A stretch of DNA of 64,000 nucleotides from Sediminicola sp035798135 (GTDB lineage Bacteria; Bacteroidota; Bacteroidia; Flavobacteriales; Flavobacteriaceae). A program made the translations under genes and the position numbers. Shown here in pieces: positions 26,039 to 36,008 of the stretch; within the stretch, counting starts at the first letter, position 1, and each line of letters opens with the position of its first letter. The notes under the pieces were generated by a model. The model searched no databases. It worked only from the letters and a program-made list of their open reading frames with translations, and was not told the origin of the DNA. The stretch covers positions 1 through 64,000 of the forward strand of contig JAPFBR010000009.1 in assembly GCA_035798135.1 (NCBI GenBank). Direction: 5' to 3'.

Positions 26039-26575
26039 CTACAAAAACACCTGGGCCAAAAGAAGTATTACGCTAACCAACAAGGGTATAAAACTGTACA
26101 CTAAGTTTTTAACCGATTTATTCACATCCGTGAATTTTTTTGAGGCAATTAAGGAATTCACAAAAATCTGCTCGCCCAATTGATCATAGAGTTGGTGCTC
26201 ATCGTCCATTAAATCCATTAACTTTTTTGAGTATTCCTGAATAGAACCATATTTCGTGACCACATCATGAAAAAAAAACATATTTGAATTAAATTTTGTC
26301 TCTATATGAGGCATAAAGCATTTAAAACTGAAATAAATAGAACGCGAAACAAAAAAGATAAAAACCATAAAGGTAGCTGAAAGCAACATATTCAGATGTA
26401 AATTACTTTCCATGCCGGTTGCAATCTTAAAAACCACTCCTAATAAAAGACCATAAAAGGATATTATTAGTCCTGCCTTTATTTCAGATGACCGATTAAG
26501 GCCATTTATATAAGAAATTCCATGCCAATACACATTAATTTTGTCTTCTGGAGATAGCTTCTTCATGATTTTCAC
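26039..26575 (-). CDS. PycTM-like (Pycsar effector / DUF5706) membrane protein
   Basis: 178 residues with transmembrane helices near residues 33-53, 62-84 and 155-177. The order of features is that of the PycTM domain: YINGLNRSSEIKAGLIISFY before helix 1, a loop with MPHIETKFNSNMFFFHDVVT, the conserved DDEHQLYDQLGEQIFVNSLIA segment and a final hydrophobic helix. Known: in Pycsar anti-phage systems PycTM proteins are gated by cUMP or cCMP and damage the inner membrane. Inference: a membrane effector or cyclic-nucleotide-responsive protein that works with the neighbouring cyclase and HD protein. It is transcribed towards them, not with them. The start could also be at residue 4 (ATG, MKKLS). 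Confidence 0.78.
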   Translation of the reverse strand: MKIMKKLSPEDKINVYWHGISYINGLNRSSEIKAGLIISFYGLLLGVVFKIATGMESNLHLNMLLSATFMVFIFFVSRSIYFSFKCFMPHIETKFNSNMFFFHDVVTKYGSIQEYSKKLMDLMDDEHQLYDQLGEQIFVNSLIASKKFTDVNKSVKNLVYSFIPLLVSVILLLAQVFL

Positions 26576-26949
26576 AATGAGTTGAATTTAAAAGTACTAA
26601 AAATAACGTGAGATTAACTTCTCATCACTTTTATTTCGGTCGGTAATTTTATAGGATATCAAATTGTGACCTTCAGTTAGTGTTTTAATTATATGCCAAT
26701 ATAAAACACTATGAATCAGTAGATATAATAGTAATAAAACATCTCAATAGAACCTAAACAGTTCCCTTATTCAGGAATATGTAAGAAAATATTTCGCAAT
26801 TGTTAAATATATGTTAAATAATAAAAAGAAAATATACTAAAATGAAAATACGAGCCCAACCATTCTTATATTAGTGGTATTCCTCCCAATTGCCCCAAAT
26901 TCGCCTATACTTTCATATTTAATCTTACACTGGAATATGTGTTTGCTGC

Positions 26950-29900
26950 ATGGTCAACCAAACCAATTATACAACTATGCAATTTATTGAGGAAACTACC
27001 GAAAACATTGGGAAATGTGTAAGTCAAAGACTTTTAGTACCAATTACAATCCTTTTTCTTTTATCTGTTTCAATTTTATCAGCCCAGAACTACACTACAA
27101 CCGGGCTATCAACCAATTGGAATGATGTCAATGCTTGGACCTGTTCTGGTGGAGGCTGTGCCAACAAACCCATCCCTGATAGAAGAGTAATGAATAGTAC
27201 TATTACTATTAACCACAATATTTTCTACAACTCCAACAACCCTATAAGTATAGATAATAGAGGAAATTTAATCATTTCCAACAATGCCAAATTAACTACC
27301 ATTAGCAATATAAATATTTCTTCAGGGAGTACAGTAACTGTAAACCAAGGACAGTTGGAGATAGGTCCAGGAATATTAAAAAATCAAGGTATTATTACAT
27401 TAACTAATGCCCTTTTGATTAAAAACGGGAATGTTATTAATGATTCAAAAATAATTGTATCCAATGCCTGTATAGAAATTACTAATGGTAACTTTATTAA
27501 CAATAATAATATTTCAGGGGTTGGTAGTGTTAAAACTTTAAACGGAAATATTAATAATTCTGGCACCTGGGGTACAGGAATAATTTACTTTTTTAGTCAA
27601 AATAGTAGTGGCCTTCCAGGGTCACCAAGTACTTTAGCACAGGTAAATAAAGTTTGTGAGTGTGTCTTACTTAATTGTGACATACTCCCTGGATATCCTT
27701 CTAAATTTAAGGTAAACGAAATCATTGGATCTGCATTAACGTCCTTATATCAAAATTATACCTCTACTAGTGGTTATAACGATATAATTTACACCCTAGA
27801 CACGATTAACAAAAAGGTATTAATTGAAATCGTGATTTTCAATGGCCAATTTAATAGTGTAAGCGCCTTTTTAAATACATTCGGAATCAGTCCCAATGAT
27901 TATATTTCAGATGTTTATAATATGGCAGACGATGAACGGGTAATTACTGTTTTCTTTCCTATTGCAAGTTTACCAGCTTTGAATCCTAGATCGGACATTA
28001 TTAATCAGGTATATGAGGTATCGCCTCCTATACCAAACAAAGGCCTAATTAGCAGTCAGGGAGATGCAGCTCAAAATTCAGATATCGCACGACTTGGCTG
28101 GAATGTTTCAGGTACCGGTGTTAATGTTGGCGTAATTTCTGATAGTTATGATCGAAAATCTGGAGTACAACCAGCAACTACTGCTGCTGTATTAACCGAT
28201 ATTGCTAATGGCGATCTACCTGGTGTTGAAAACCCTGTTACCGTTGTTCAAGATTTTCCTTTTGGTATAAGTAGTGATGAAGGAAGAGCCATGATGCAAA
28301 TTGTGCATGATGTAGCACCCGATGCAAAATTATTTTTTAGAACAGGGTTTATTTCTGAGGGAAATATGGCTGCAGGTATTGCCGAATTGGTTAATATTAA
28401 TAATTGTGACGTTATCGTTGATGACCTTACGTATATGAAAGCACCTTTCTATAGAGATGGTATCATCGCAAAAGCTATTGATGCAGCAACGGACAGTGGC
28501 GTAACTTACTTTAGTTCAGCTGGTAATTTTGGTTCACGGTCCTATGAATCCATTTTTAATGCCGCACCTTCTAACCCATTACGACATAATTTTGTTGGCA
28601 ATACATTTTTACAGAAACTTACGCTGGATGTAGGTCAATATGTTATTGCCTTGCAATGGGATGATGAGTTTTATTCCTTAGGATCGCCGACTGGTGCAAT
28701 AAATGATATGGATATTTACCTTGCAAGTGATGCTGGGGTTTTACAATATGGTTTCAATAGAAATAATTTAGGAGCAGATCCTATAGAAATTATACCGTTT
28801 ACAGTAATAAATCCAACAACTACAAATATTATAATTGAAAGGGCCGTAGGAAACGGTGCTCCATTAAAGTTTAAATATGTTGTTTTTCGTTCAGGTAATA
28901 ATGGTAATTTTACAGCCATTCCTGCCGCTAATGGGTCTACAATTGTGGGTCATGCCAATGCTGATGGTGCCATTGCTGTAGGTGCCGTAAGATATGATAA
29001 TACTGCTGCATTTGGTGGTGTCCTTACTGCGCAACAATCTTCATCTCTTGGTGGCACAACAACACAAGGTATTTTGAGAAGTAAACCTGATATTATGGCC
29101 CCAACTGGCGGCGATACTTCGGTAAATTTGGGAGCACCTGATTATGAAGGCAATTCACTGCCTAATTTCTTTGGAACTTCTGCCTCTGCTCCTCATGCAG
29201 CTGGTATAGCCGCACTTATTATTCATGCAAAAACAAAATTTGGTGTAGATACAGTTACTACTAATAGAATTGACAGTCTTGCTGTTCGTAATATTTTGAA
29301 GAATACCACCATAGATATGGATGCCCCTGGTTTCGATTTTAAGACTGGGTCTGGGTTTGTTTCTGCTGATGGAGCTCTTGCCTACTTTTCCAATCCTTCG
29401 CCTAATTTAATTCGCTTTAATCTTGAAAACCTAGATTTGAGTCTCTTCCAACCTGGAGATGTTCCTTTTGATCTTATTTTAGAAGGAAATTCGTTTAATT
29501 CGTCATCTGTAGTATTTTTTAGAGGTGAAGAATTAGCGACAACCTTTGTCAATAGTAAAAAATTGATAGCGACAATTCCAGAATTTCTTGGTAACCCTCC
29601 TATCTATGTATTTACAGAACCTGGACCACTAACCAATGGATCTGATGGTGGAACCTCAGAAATAAAAACATTTTCTGATCCCATTATTACCGATGTAATT
29701 GTTCGTGCTAATAATGAAATAAGAAGATATGGTGAAGCAAATCCAACCTTTACATTTAGTACTATTGTTGGCGAAACAGAATTACCTCTTTCAGAGGAGG
29801 AATTAATTCTTTTAACACCACCTTTAACACCACCTTCAATAACCCTAAGCACAGCAGCTCTTTCATCTTCCATAGTAGGCATTTATGCCATAGACCCGAC

Positions 29901-32274
29901 TATTGAAAATATCGATGTTGGCTTGGCAGAACTCTATAATTTTATCATGGAACCAGGTATTTTAAATATCAACCCTATGCCTGTTACTATTAAGCCACAA
30001 GCATTGGATGCTATAACCTATGGTGATGCTTTACCAGAAGTGTTTTTTGATTATACCTATGGAGCCATAGGAGAAACCGACGTAACCGTAGATCCTTTGG
30101 TAGTAAGTAATTTTGCCGCAAGCCATGTCAATGCAATTTCTTTAGTAAATTGTCCTGAAGTAAATGGACTTTGTTCTGAAGTAAATGGCCTTTCATTGGT
30201 AAATGGACTTTCATTGGTAAACGGAATTTCTTTGGTAAATGGTGTACCATTCTTAAATGGATTATCATTGGTAAACAAAACGTTTTTTGTGTCACAAAGT
30301 ACCGTTAACCAATCAGAAACTATTACTCAAAATGGATTATCCTTGGTAAATGCAACTGGAAATGAAAAACTAGTAAATTTTGGTGCCGACCTTATTTCTG
30401 ATCAAAAAATAACATCTGGTGATTTTTCTTCAATTACTAATGGAATTTCTCTAGTAAACGGATTGTCTTTGGTTAATGGGTTTTCACTGGTAAACAATGA
30501 ACCAGTACCAGTGAAAGTGAACGGTTTACCATTAGTGAACGGAATAAGTTTGGTTAATGGCTTATCATTAGTAAATGGCCTTTCATTGGTTAATGGTTTG
30601 TCATTAGTAAACGGATTTGCATTGGTTAATGGTCTTAATGGTTTGCCGTTGGTTAATGGTGTGCCGTTGGTAAATAGTGATAGTGCGCCAATATTTAATG
30701 CCTTTGAAAACATTTTTGTTATACTTAATGGTGATGATCCTTCTAGCGAAATTCCTATTGACATACGACCTGTTAATGTGATCACTGGAGTTGATGCTGG
30801 CACACAGTATATTATACCTGGAGGTATCTTAGATAATAATTTTGAAATTAGATACGAACCTACTCCTATCGAAATATTACCTGCTACCTTAACGGTTACC
30901 ACCCAAGATGCAAATATTGTTTATGGTGATGATACAGAAAGCCTGTTGACAGGAATTGTCGGTGACTTAAAAAATTTAGATACGTTTGACGATGTTTTTC
31001 CTGAAGGGATAACTTATAGTACGGATTGTGGACCCTGTGGAGTTCTTAATAGTCCGTATATAATTAAAGCAACATCGGCGAATACTTCTTCTAATTATGA
31101 TATTTCCTATGTTGAAACTGGTTTATTAACGGTAATCAAATATGAGCTGCTGATTTCAGTAAACGATGCTATCATTACCTATGGCCAAATAGAGCAACCT
31201 AATTACAGCCTAACGGTGAATCCAGAACAATTGCCCCTACCCAATGAAGAATCAATTTCTGAAATTTTGGGCGACTTAAGTTTTACCCCTTCAGATGCTT
31301 GTACTTCCAGTACTAGTATAGCCATTAATGATCCAATTCAACCAGATAATTATAACATTACCTATGAATCCGGATCGTTAACTATCAATAAAACAGCACT
31401 TAATATAGAAATATTATCCACTTTCATTACGGCAGGAAGCCCAACCCCATCAAACTTTGATATCTTGGTAAACGGCTTGGTTTGCGATGACACTACACCT
31501 AATATAACTAGTTATGTAATTAAAGATAAGAATGGGGTCATTCAAACAGGAAACCTCAATGCAGGTGAGTATTCTGTAACAGCAAATATTTCGAATTTAT
31601 CGGGCTATCAGAACTATAGCGTAACTCAAGTACCTGGTGTACTTTTCGTAAATCCATCAGTTGGCTGTAATGATCGAATAAAGGCATCTGATATTTGTAA
31701 AAGTCCATTTACTGTTGCAGGACGTCCGGAAATAACAACAAAATTACGGTTTAAATACACTAATAATTTAAATGTTCCCATTTTCATTCCAAATGGATCT
31801 AAGAATATTCTTAAAGGAAATGCAGTTTTCATTGGATCTCCACCAGAACTTTTTCTGCCAGGAAAACATACTTTTGATATTTACACCAATGGCGGAAGAT
31901 TGCAATGGGAGGTGATTACACAAGGATGCTCGAGTGCCTCAAAATCTGCTAACGGTTCCAATGCTAATACTTGCCTTACTAGCACTTCTTTAAGTGCAAA
32001 AATATCAGTTCCAGAAGAACAAACCCCTATAGAACGGTTAGTAGTATATCCCAACCCTGTTACAGATTATATCAATATAATTACTGGAATAACATCGGAA
32101 CAAATCAAGGTTATAATATATAACGAACTGGGACAAACAATACTAAAGGAGGAATTAGAAGGTAGTAGCTCACCAGAAATCTATCTTGATGTGTCAAAAT
32201 TCAAAGCTGGCATCTTATATATAGGAGTAGAACAAAACGGGGATACCACGTTTTATAAAATCATTAAAAAATAA
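26950..32274 (+). CDS. Secreted S8/S53-like protease with MBG domains, LVNG repeats and T9SS sorting tail
   Basis: 1,774 residues. Signal peptide near residues 22-46 (a second ATG at 26977 is possible). After an N-terminal region rich in Asn (about 60-230, beta-helix-like), a subtilisin-fold domain runs from about 370 to 810: Asp398 in NVGVISDSYD, Glu444 in SDEGRAMMQIVHD and Ser744 in GTSASAP. Glu in place of His matches the S53-like branch of this fold. MBG-type domains (…YGEANPTF, ITYGDALPE, VYGDDTES, ITYGQIEQP) fill about 905-1,540, interrupted by the LVNG repeats. A Cys-containing domain and a type IX secretion sorting domain (VVYPNPVTDYINI ... LYIGVEQNG) end it. It is likely on the cell surface or released; substrate unknown. 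There is no operon partner. Confidence 0.88.
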   Translation: MVNQTNYTTMQFIEETTENIGKCVSQRLLVPITILFLLSVSILSAQNYTTTGLSTNWNDVNAWTCSGGGCANKPIPDRRVMNSTITINHNIFYNSNNPISIDNRGNLIISNNAKLTTISNINISSGSTVTVNQGQLEIGPGILKNQGIITLTNALLIKNGNVINDSKIIVSNACIEITNGNFINNNNISGVGSVKTLNGNINNSGTWGTGIIYFFSQNSSGLPGSPSTLAQVNKVCECVLLNCDILPGYPSKFKVNEIIGSALTSLYQNYTSTSGYNDIIYTLDTINKKVLIEIVIFNGQFNSVSAFLNTFGISPNDYISDVYNMADDERVITVFFPIASLPALNPRSDIINQVYEVSPPIPNKGLISSQGDAAQNSDIARLGWNVSGTGVNVGVISDSYDRKSGVQPATTAAVLTDIANGDLPGVENPVTVVQDFPFGISSDEGRAMMQIVHDVAPDAKLFFRTGFISEGNMAAGIAELVNINNCDVIVDDLTYMKAPFYRDGIIAKAIDAATDSGVTYFSSAGNFGSRSYESIFNAAPSNPLRHNFVGNTFLQKLTLDVGQYVIALQWDDEFYSLGSPTGAINDMDIYLASDAGVLQYGFNRNNLGADPIEIIPFTVINPTTTNIIIERAVGNGAPLKFKYVVFRSGNNGNFTAIPAANGSTIVGHANADGAIAVGAVRYDNTAAFGGVLTAQQSSSLGGTTTQGILRSKPDIMAPTGGDTSVNLGAPDYEGNSLPNFFGTSASAPHAAGIAALIIHAKTKFGVDTVTTNRIDSLAVRNILKNTTIDMDAPGFDFKTGSGFVSADGALAYFSNPSPNLIRFNLENLDLSLFQPGDVPFDLILEGNSFNSSSVVFFRGEELATTFVNSKKLIATIPEFLGNPPIYVFTEPGPLTNGSDGGTSEIKTFSDPIITDVIVRANNEIRRYGEANPTFTFSTIVGETELPLSEEELILLTPPLTPPSITLSTAALSSSIVGIYAIDPTIENIDVGLAELYNFIMEPGILNINPMPVTIKPQALDAITYGDALPEVFFDYTYGAIGETDVTVDPLVVSNFAASHVNAISLVNCPEVNGLCSEVNGLSLVNGLSLVNGISLVNGVPFLNGLSLVNKTFFVSQSTVNQSETITQNGLSLVNATGNEKLVNFGADLISDQKITSGDFSSITNGISLVNGLSLVNGFSLVNNEPVPVKVNGLPLVNGISLVNGLSLVNGLSLVNGLSLVNGFALVNGLNGLPLVNGVPLVNSDSAPIFNAFENIFVILNGDDPSSEIPIDIRPVNVITGVDAGTQYIIPGGILDNNFEIRYEPTPIEILPATLTVTTQDANIVYGDDTESLLTGIVGDLKNLDTFDDVFPEGITYSTDCGPCGVLNSPYIIKATSANTSSNYDISYVETGLLTVIKYELLISVNDAIITYGQIEQPNYSLTVNPEQLPLPNEESISEILGDLSFTPSDACTSSTSIAINDPIQPDNYNITYESGSLTINKTALNIEILSTFITAGSPTPSNFDILVNGLVCDDTTPNITSYVIKDKNGVIQTGNLNAGEYSVTANISNLSGYQNYSVTQVPGVLFVNPSVGCNDRIKASDICKSPFTVAGRPEITTKLRFKYTNNLNVPIFIPNGSKNILKGNAVFIGSPPELFLPGKHTFDIYTNGGRLQWEVITQGCSSASKSANGSNANTCLTSTSLSAKISVPEEQTPIERLVVYPNPVTDYINIITGITSEQIKVIIYNELGQTILKEELEGSSSPEIYLDVSKFKAGILYIGVEQNGDTTFYKIIKK
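30121..30690 (+). repeat. Hexapeptide (NGLSLV) tandem repeat region in the large protease
   Basis: Residues about 1,058-1,247. About 18 copies of [S/P/A]-[L/F]-[V/L]-N-G, mostly in the 6-residue register NGLSLV, in two blocks separated by a more normal stretch (about 1,100-1,145). At DNA level the 18-base unit varies in third positions (ttggtaaat, ttagtaaac, ttggttaat), so selection on protein sequence is more likely than recent slippage. The period and Asn-Gly turns suit a beta-solenoid or spring-like insert. Confidence 0.9.
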
Positions 32275-32421
32275 GTAAACCTACCAATTAGAACAATGAA
32301 ATAAAACAAAAACATGGGGATGCCTGAAATGTTGTACTTTTAGATAGAATCCACGAAAACTGACATTTTTAAGCACCCAATAGCACAATTGGCCATTATT
32401 ATTAATTTAAAATAAGAAAAA

Positions 32422-32745
32422 ATGGAATTCAATTTAGCAGAAAAATTAGCAATAGTAAAAGCTATAGATGAAGTAATTCTAGCTGATGGATATGTAAGCC
32501 AAAGCGAATTAGTATTTCTAGGTCAACTAACGAAAATTCTCAAGTTTGAAAGTGGTTTAATAGAAGAGGCTAGGAAAACTACTGGAAATGAAGGTTTGTC
32601 AATTATTAATGCCATGTCAGAACATAAAAAAACTACGCTGATTGTTTTGCTTCAGGAAATGGCCAAGGCAGATGGTAAGGTTGATGATAGGGAAATTGAT
32701 TTAATTCAAAGTATTATCTCACATATTGGAGTTTATAGGGATTAG
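32422..32745 (+). CDS. TerB-like protein
   Basis: 107 residues, all-helical. Two half-repeats are visible: AIDEVILADGYVSQSELVFL and EMAKADGKVDDREIDLI, each with the 'aDG.v...E...l' acidic loop of TerB-family proteins, a metal-binding feature in tellurite-resistance proteins. It is cytosolic. It lies 150 bp after the protease on the same strand, but a separate promoter is likely. Its function is not known. Compare the TerB-like gene at 22878, which is more diverged. Confidence 0.72.
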   Translation: MEFNLAEKLAIVKAIDEVILADGYVSQSELVFLGQLTKILKFESGLIEEARKTTGNEGLSIINAMSEHKKTTLIVLLQEMAKADGKVDDREIDLIQSIISHIGVYRD

Positions 32746-32900
32746 AGCATATTATTAACAAGTTCAAAGGCTAAATATGGCCAACGAATAGAACATTAGT
32801 GTTCTTATTCAAAAATAACTCTTGCCTCATATATTAATAGAAATAACTATGGGACAGTTACCTTGCTTAGGTGCATAAAAATTGTTCAAAACCCGTTAGG

Positions 32901-35900
32901 CTAATAGGGTTTCATAAAATCTTCTGTCAATATCTTCCTCAGATAATAAATCAATTCAATTGCATTCTCTTGGGTGAAAACCATGGGAGGCTTTATTTTT
33001 AGTACATTATGATCTGGACCATCAGTACTCATTAGTATCCCGTGTTCTTTCATCCTACTGGCCAGATAATCAGTCTGATCCGCCAAGGGTTTCATGGCAG
33101 CATCTACCAGTTCAATACCCAAGAAGAGACCTTCTCCCCTAACATCCCCAATTATGGGATAGTCCAATGCCAACTTTTTAAGCTCCAATTTTAGAAATTC
33201 CCCCACTTTAAGAGCATGTGCCTGCAATTTCTCCCTCTTAACAACTTTTATTACTTCTGCACCTATAGCACAGGACACTGGGTTTCCTCCAAAGGTGTTG
33301 AAAAACTCCATGCCATTGGCAAACTTTTCAGCTACTTCTTTTGTACAGGCAACCGCTGCCAATGGATGTCCATTGCCCAAAGGCTTCCCTATGGTTACAA
33401 TATCTGGGACAACCCCATGTAATTGAAATCCCCAAAAGGTTTTCCCCATTCGGCCACATCCAACCTGTACCTCATCGGAAATACAGAGTCCGCCAGCTGC
33501 CCTAACCTTTTCATATGCCAATTTTAAAAATCCATGTGGCAGAACTATTTGTCCACCACAACTAATAATGGGCTCAATGATAAATCCGCCCACTTTTCTT
33601 CCTTTCGCGTGGATAGTGTCTATCTGCTGTTGAACTTCCTTGGCATACGATTCTGCTGTATGTTCACCTCTATATTTTCCCCTGAACGCATCTGGTAGCG
33701 GAAATATATGCGTGTGTTCCGGGGCTCCTTTACCTCCTTTGCCATCAAATTTATAAGAGCTGATATCTATGCAAATATTGGTATTGCCATGGTACCCAAC
33801 TTCCGAAGCTATAATATCCCTTTCTCCCGTTACCGCCTTTACCATTCGAATGGCCAATTCATTGGCCTCACTACCCGAATTCACAAAATGCAATACACTT
33901 AATTCCGGAGGTAGGGTCTCCAAAAGTTCTTTGGCCAAATGATTTATATTTTCATGTAAATAGCGCGTATTTGTATTGATCAGTGCTATCTGTTCCCGAC
34001 CGGCTCTAACCACATCGGGATGTTCATGGCCTACATGTGCCACATTGTTCACGGTATCCAAGTACTTTCTACCCAACTGGTCCAATAAGTACTGCCCGGC
34101 GCCCCTTACCATTTTAATAGGGGTGTTGTATTGTAAGCTCAGACTTTTACCCAAATGTTGTTTTCTATAGGTAATGATTTCATCATTGGAAGGTGAATTA
34201 TTGGAATGTAGCACCTCTGATTTGAAAAACAAATTTGGATCTGGACATATGCTTTTCCATACCGAAAGTTGATTGTAATAAGCTACTCCAGGGTAATCAA
34301 TTTTATAGTTGAGCATGGTCAACATCACTTGAAAATGCAAATGAGCCGCCCAATTACCGTTTTCTGGATAGCTTCCAAGTTCACCAATAACATCTCCTAC
34401 TTTTAATGTATCTCCAATTTTATTTTTCAGGGCACTGAAAACCGTCAAATGACCATAAAGGGTGTAAAACTCAAGTTCGTCCTCCTTGTGTTTAAGTATC
34501 ACCAAACCTCCATATTCCTTGTCCCCGGCATCATTTACCGCGGCTACTACCTCTCCATCAAAAAGTGCATGTACAGGAGTCAGAGCTGGCAGCCAAAAAT
34601 CGATCCCTAAATGTATGGACCGACTCTCTCTTCCCTTATTACCAATTTTATCATAGGCCTCCGAGGTATAAATTGGTCTAGGTTCCAAATAGCCCCCGGC
34701 CAGTATTTTTTCCGGAACTTCCTTTTGCAATTTATGTATCTTAAACTGAAAATAATCGAGGTCGTTAAAATCCATTTGATGCCCTATCCAAGTACTGGAC
34801 ACGCTCAGGTCGAGAAGATGTGCTTCATTGGATTTGATGGTCGGGAACAGTTTATCAAAGGAGATTGATTGTTGGCCAGCCCAGGTCTTAAATTTTTCCT
34901 CATGGGGATGCGCAATAAAGCCACAAGCCTTCCTAAAACTATAATATGCAAAATCGGCATCGACCAATTGCCATTTCTGAAGTAATTTCCATGCAGGTTT
35001 TTCACTTACCAGTAAATAGTGATTATCTGGCTCTTTTATTTTATTGATGGCAGATTTTGTAACCGAAATAACCAGTCGCATGGCAATGGCAACATACAAA
35101 TACTCCAATTCAGAAGGAGTCAGTGAAAATGCATTGTGATACCCTTTTACAATTGGCAATGCCGCTGCCAACGGGTCATTATGGTGCATTATGGTATAGG
35201 CACAGGCAATAGCCAGGTCATTAATAATCTGGGTATGCACAGAGTCCCCAAAATCTATGGCTGAAACCACTTTGGGGCCAATCAGATCTGCTGAAACAAT
35301 AACGTTGTTATCATTGGCATCGTTGTGTATTACCGCCTTTCTCAATATGGAATAAGCATGTTGGGCCTTCTTGAATTGCTCCTGAAAGTCCTTTATAATT
35401 TCTCTTTCTTCTCCTTCAAACAGGTCTATATGGGCTTCTGTCCAAGCAGCTTGTGCCACATCCCAATCCAATTGCCTGTACGCTTCGGCATGGTCAAACC
35501 CTTGTAGGGCCTTGGTCAATTTACCTGATTGTTCCCCCAAACTGTATCGTAGATCGTCCAGTTGAGGATTTACAGTGCTCCAAACCCTACCGGAGATCCA
35601 AGAAAGCAGACGGACTTTCCTCAGTTGCCCATTTTCATCTTTAAATTCAGAGATAGTTTGCCCGTTAACATCATGCATTACCTTTGGGGAGATCAATCCT
35701 CGCCCATGATCCGCAACATGTTGCAAAAGTTTTTGTTGAAAATCCAAATATTCCACATTCTCGTTGGGGCGAGATATTTTTAGAATATACCCCTCTCCTT
35801 TGGCAACATTAATTTTAAAATTGAAATCTATTTCCCCCGGAAGTGGTTTTGCATTTCCCTCTATATTAAAAAGATCCAGGCATATTTGTTCCGCTTGGTC

Positions 35901-35945
35901 GGCTGTTATTTTGATTTTGTTGTATTCCATTTCAATTTTATTCAT
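32901..35945 (-). CDS. Kinase - M23 peptidase - class III aminotransferase fusion
   Basis: 1,014 residues, no signal peptide. Residues about 10-330 are an APH/choline-kinase-like kinase (Brenner-type HNDANDNNVIV and AIDFGDSVH). About 440-550 is an M23-like fold (HLGIDFW, HLHFQ), usually a cell-wall endopeptidase but here in a cytosolic protein. About 590-1,014 is a class III PLP enzyme (SGSEANELAIRM, ISDEVQVGCGRMG, PLP Lys near 855 in TIGKPLGNGHP). The kinase resembles human hydroxylysine kinase and the PLP part resembles phospho-lyases AGXT2L1/AGXT2L2, which act one after the other on 5-hydroxylysine or phosphoethanolamine. The neighbouring DUF1338 gene favours the hydroxylysine/lysine route. 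It is likely regulated by the adjacent LysR protein. Confidence 0.85.
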   Translation of the reverse strand: MNKIEMEYNKIKITADQAEQICLDLFNIEGNAKPLPGEIDFNFKINVAKGEGYILKISRPNENVEYLDFQQKLLQHVADHGRGLISPKVMHDVNGQTISEFKDENGQLRKVRLLSWISGRVWSTVNPQLDDLRYSLGEQSGKLTKALQGFDHAEAYRQLDWDVAQAAWTEAHIDLFEGEEREIIKDFQEQFKKAQHAYSILRKAVIHNDANDNNVIVSADLIGPKVVSAIDFGDSVHTQIINDLAIACAYTIMHHNDPLAAALPIVKGYHNAFSLTPSELEYLYVAIAMRLVISVTKSAINKIKEPDNHYLLVSEKPAWKLLQKWQLVDADFAYYSFRKACGFIAHPHEEKFKTWAGQQSISFDKLFPTIKSNEAHLLDLSVSSTWIGHQMDFNDLDYFQFKIHKLQKEVPEKILAGGYLEPRPIYTSEAYDKIGNKGRESRSIHLGIDFWLPALTPVHALFDGEVVAAVNDAGDKEYGGLVILKHKEDELEFYTLYGHLTVFSALKNKIGDTLKVGDVIGELGSYPENGNWAAHLHFQVMLTMLNYKIDYPGVAYYNQLSVWKSICPDPNLFFKSEVLHSNNSPSNDEIITYRKQHLGKSLSLQYNTPIKMVRGAGQYLLDQLGRKYLDTVNNVAHVGHEHPDVVRAGREQIALINTNTRYLHENINHLAKELLETLPPELSVLHFVNSGSEANELAIRMVKAVTGERDIIASEVGYHGNTNICIDISSYKFDGKGGKGAPEHTHIFPLPDAFRGKYRGEHTAESYAKEVQQQIDTIHAKGRKVGGFIIEPIISCGGQIVLPHGFLKLAYEKVRAAGGLCISDEVQVGCGRMGKTFWGFQLHGVVPDIVTIGKPLGNGHPLAAVACTKEVAEKFANGMEFFNTFGGNPVSCAIGAEVIKVVKREKLQAHALKVGEFLKLELKKLALDYPIIGDVRGEGLFLGIELVDAAMKPLADQTDYLASRMKEHGILMSTDGPDHNVLKIKPPMVFTQENAIELIYYLRKILTEDFMKPY

Positions 35946-36008
35946 AAAAGTTGGAGATTGAAATATGGCACATATTTCGAATTTAGTGATACAATATATT
36001 CAACAATT

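Noticed and set aside
30121..30690. Repeat region considered as a CRISPR array
   Set aside because: The unit is 18 bases, in frame with the coding sequence, with no spacers.
29604..31832. Minus-strand frames rich in FTNE/KPFT repeats within the large protease
   Set aside because: They are the reverse reading of the LVNG repeat and have no independent support.
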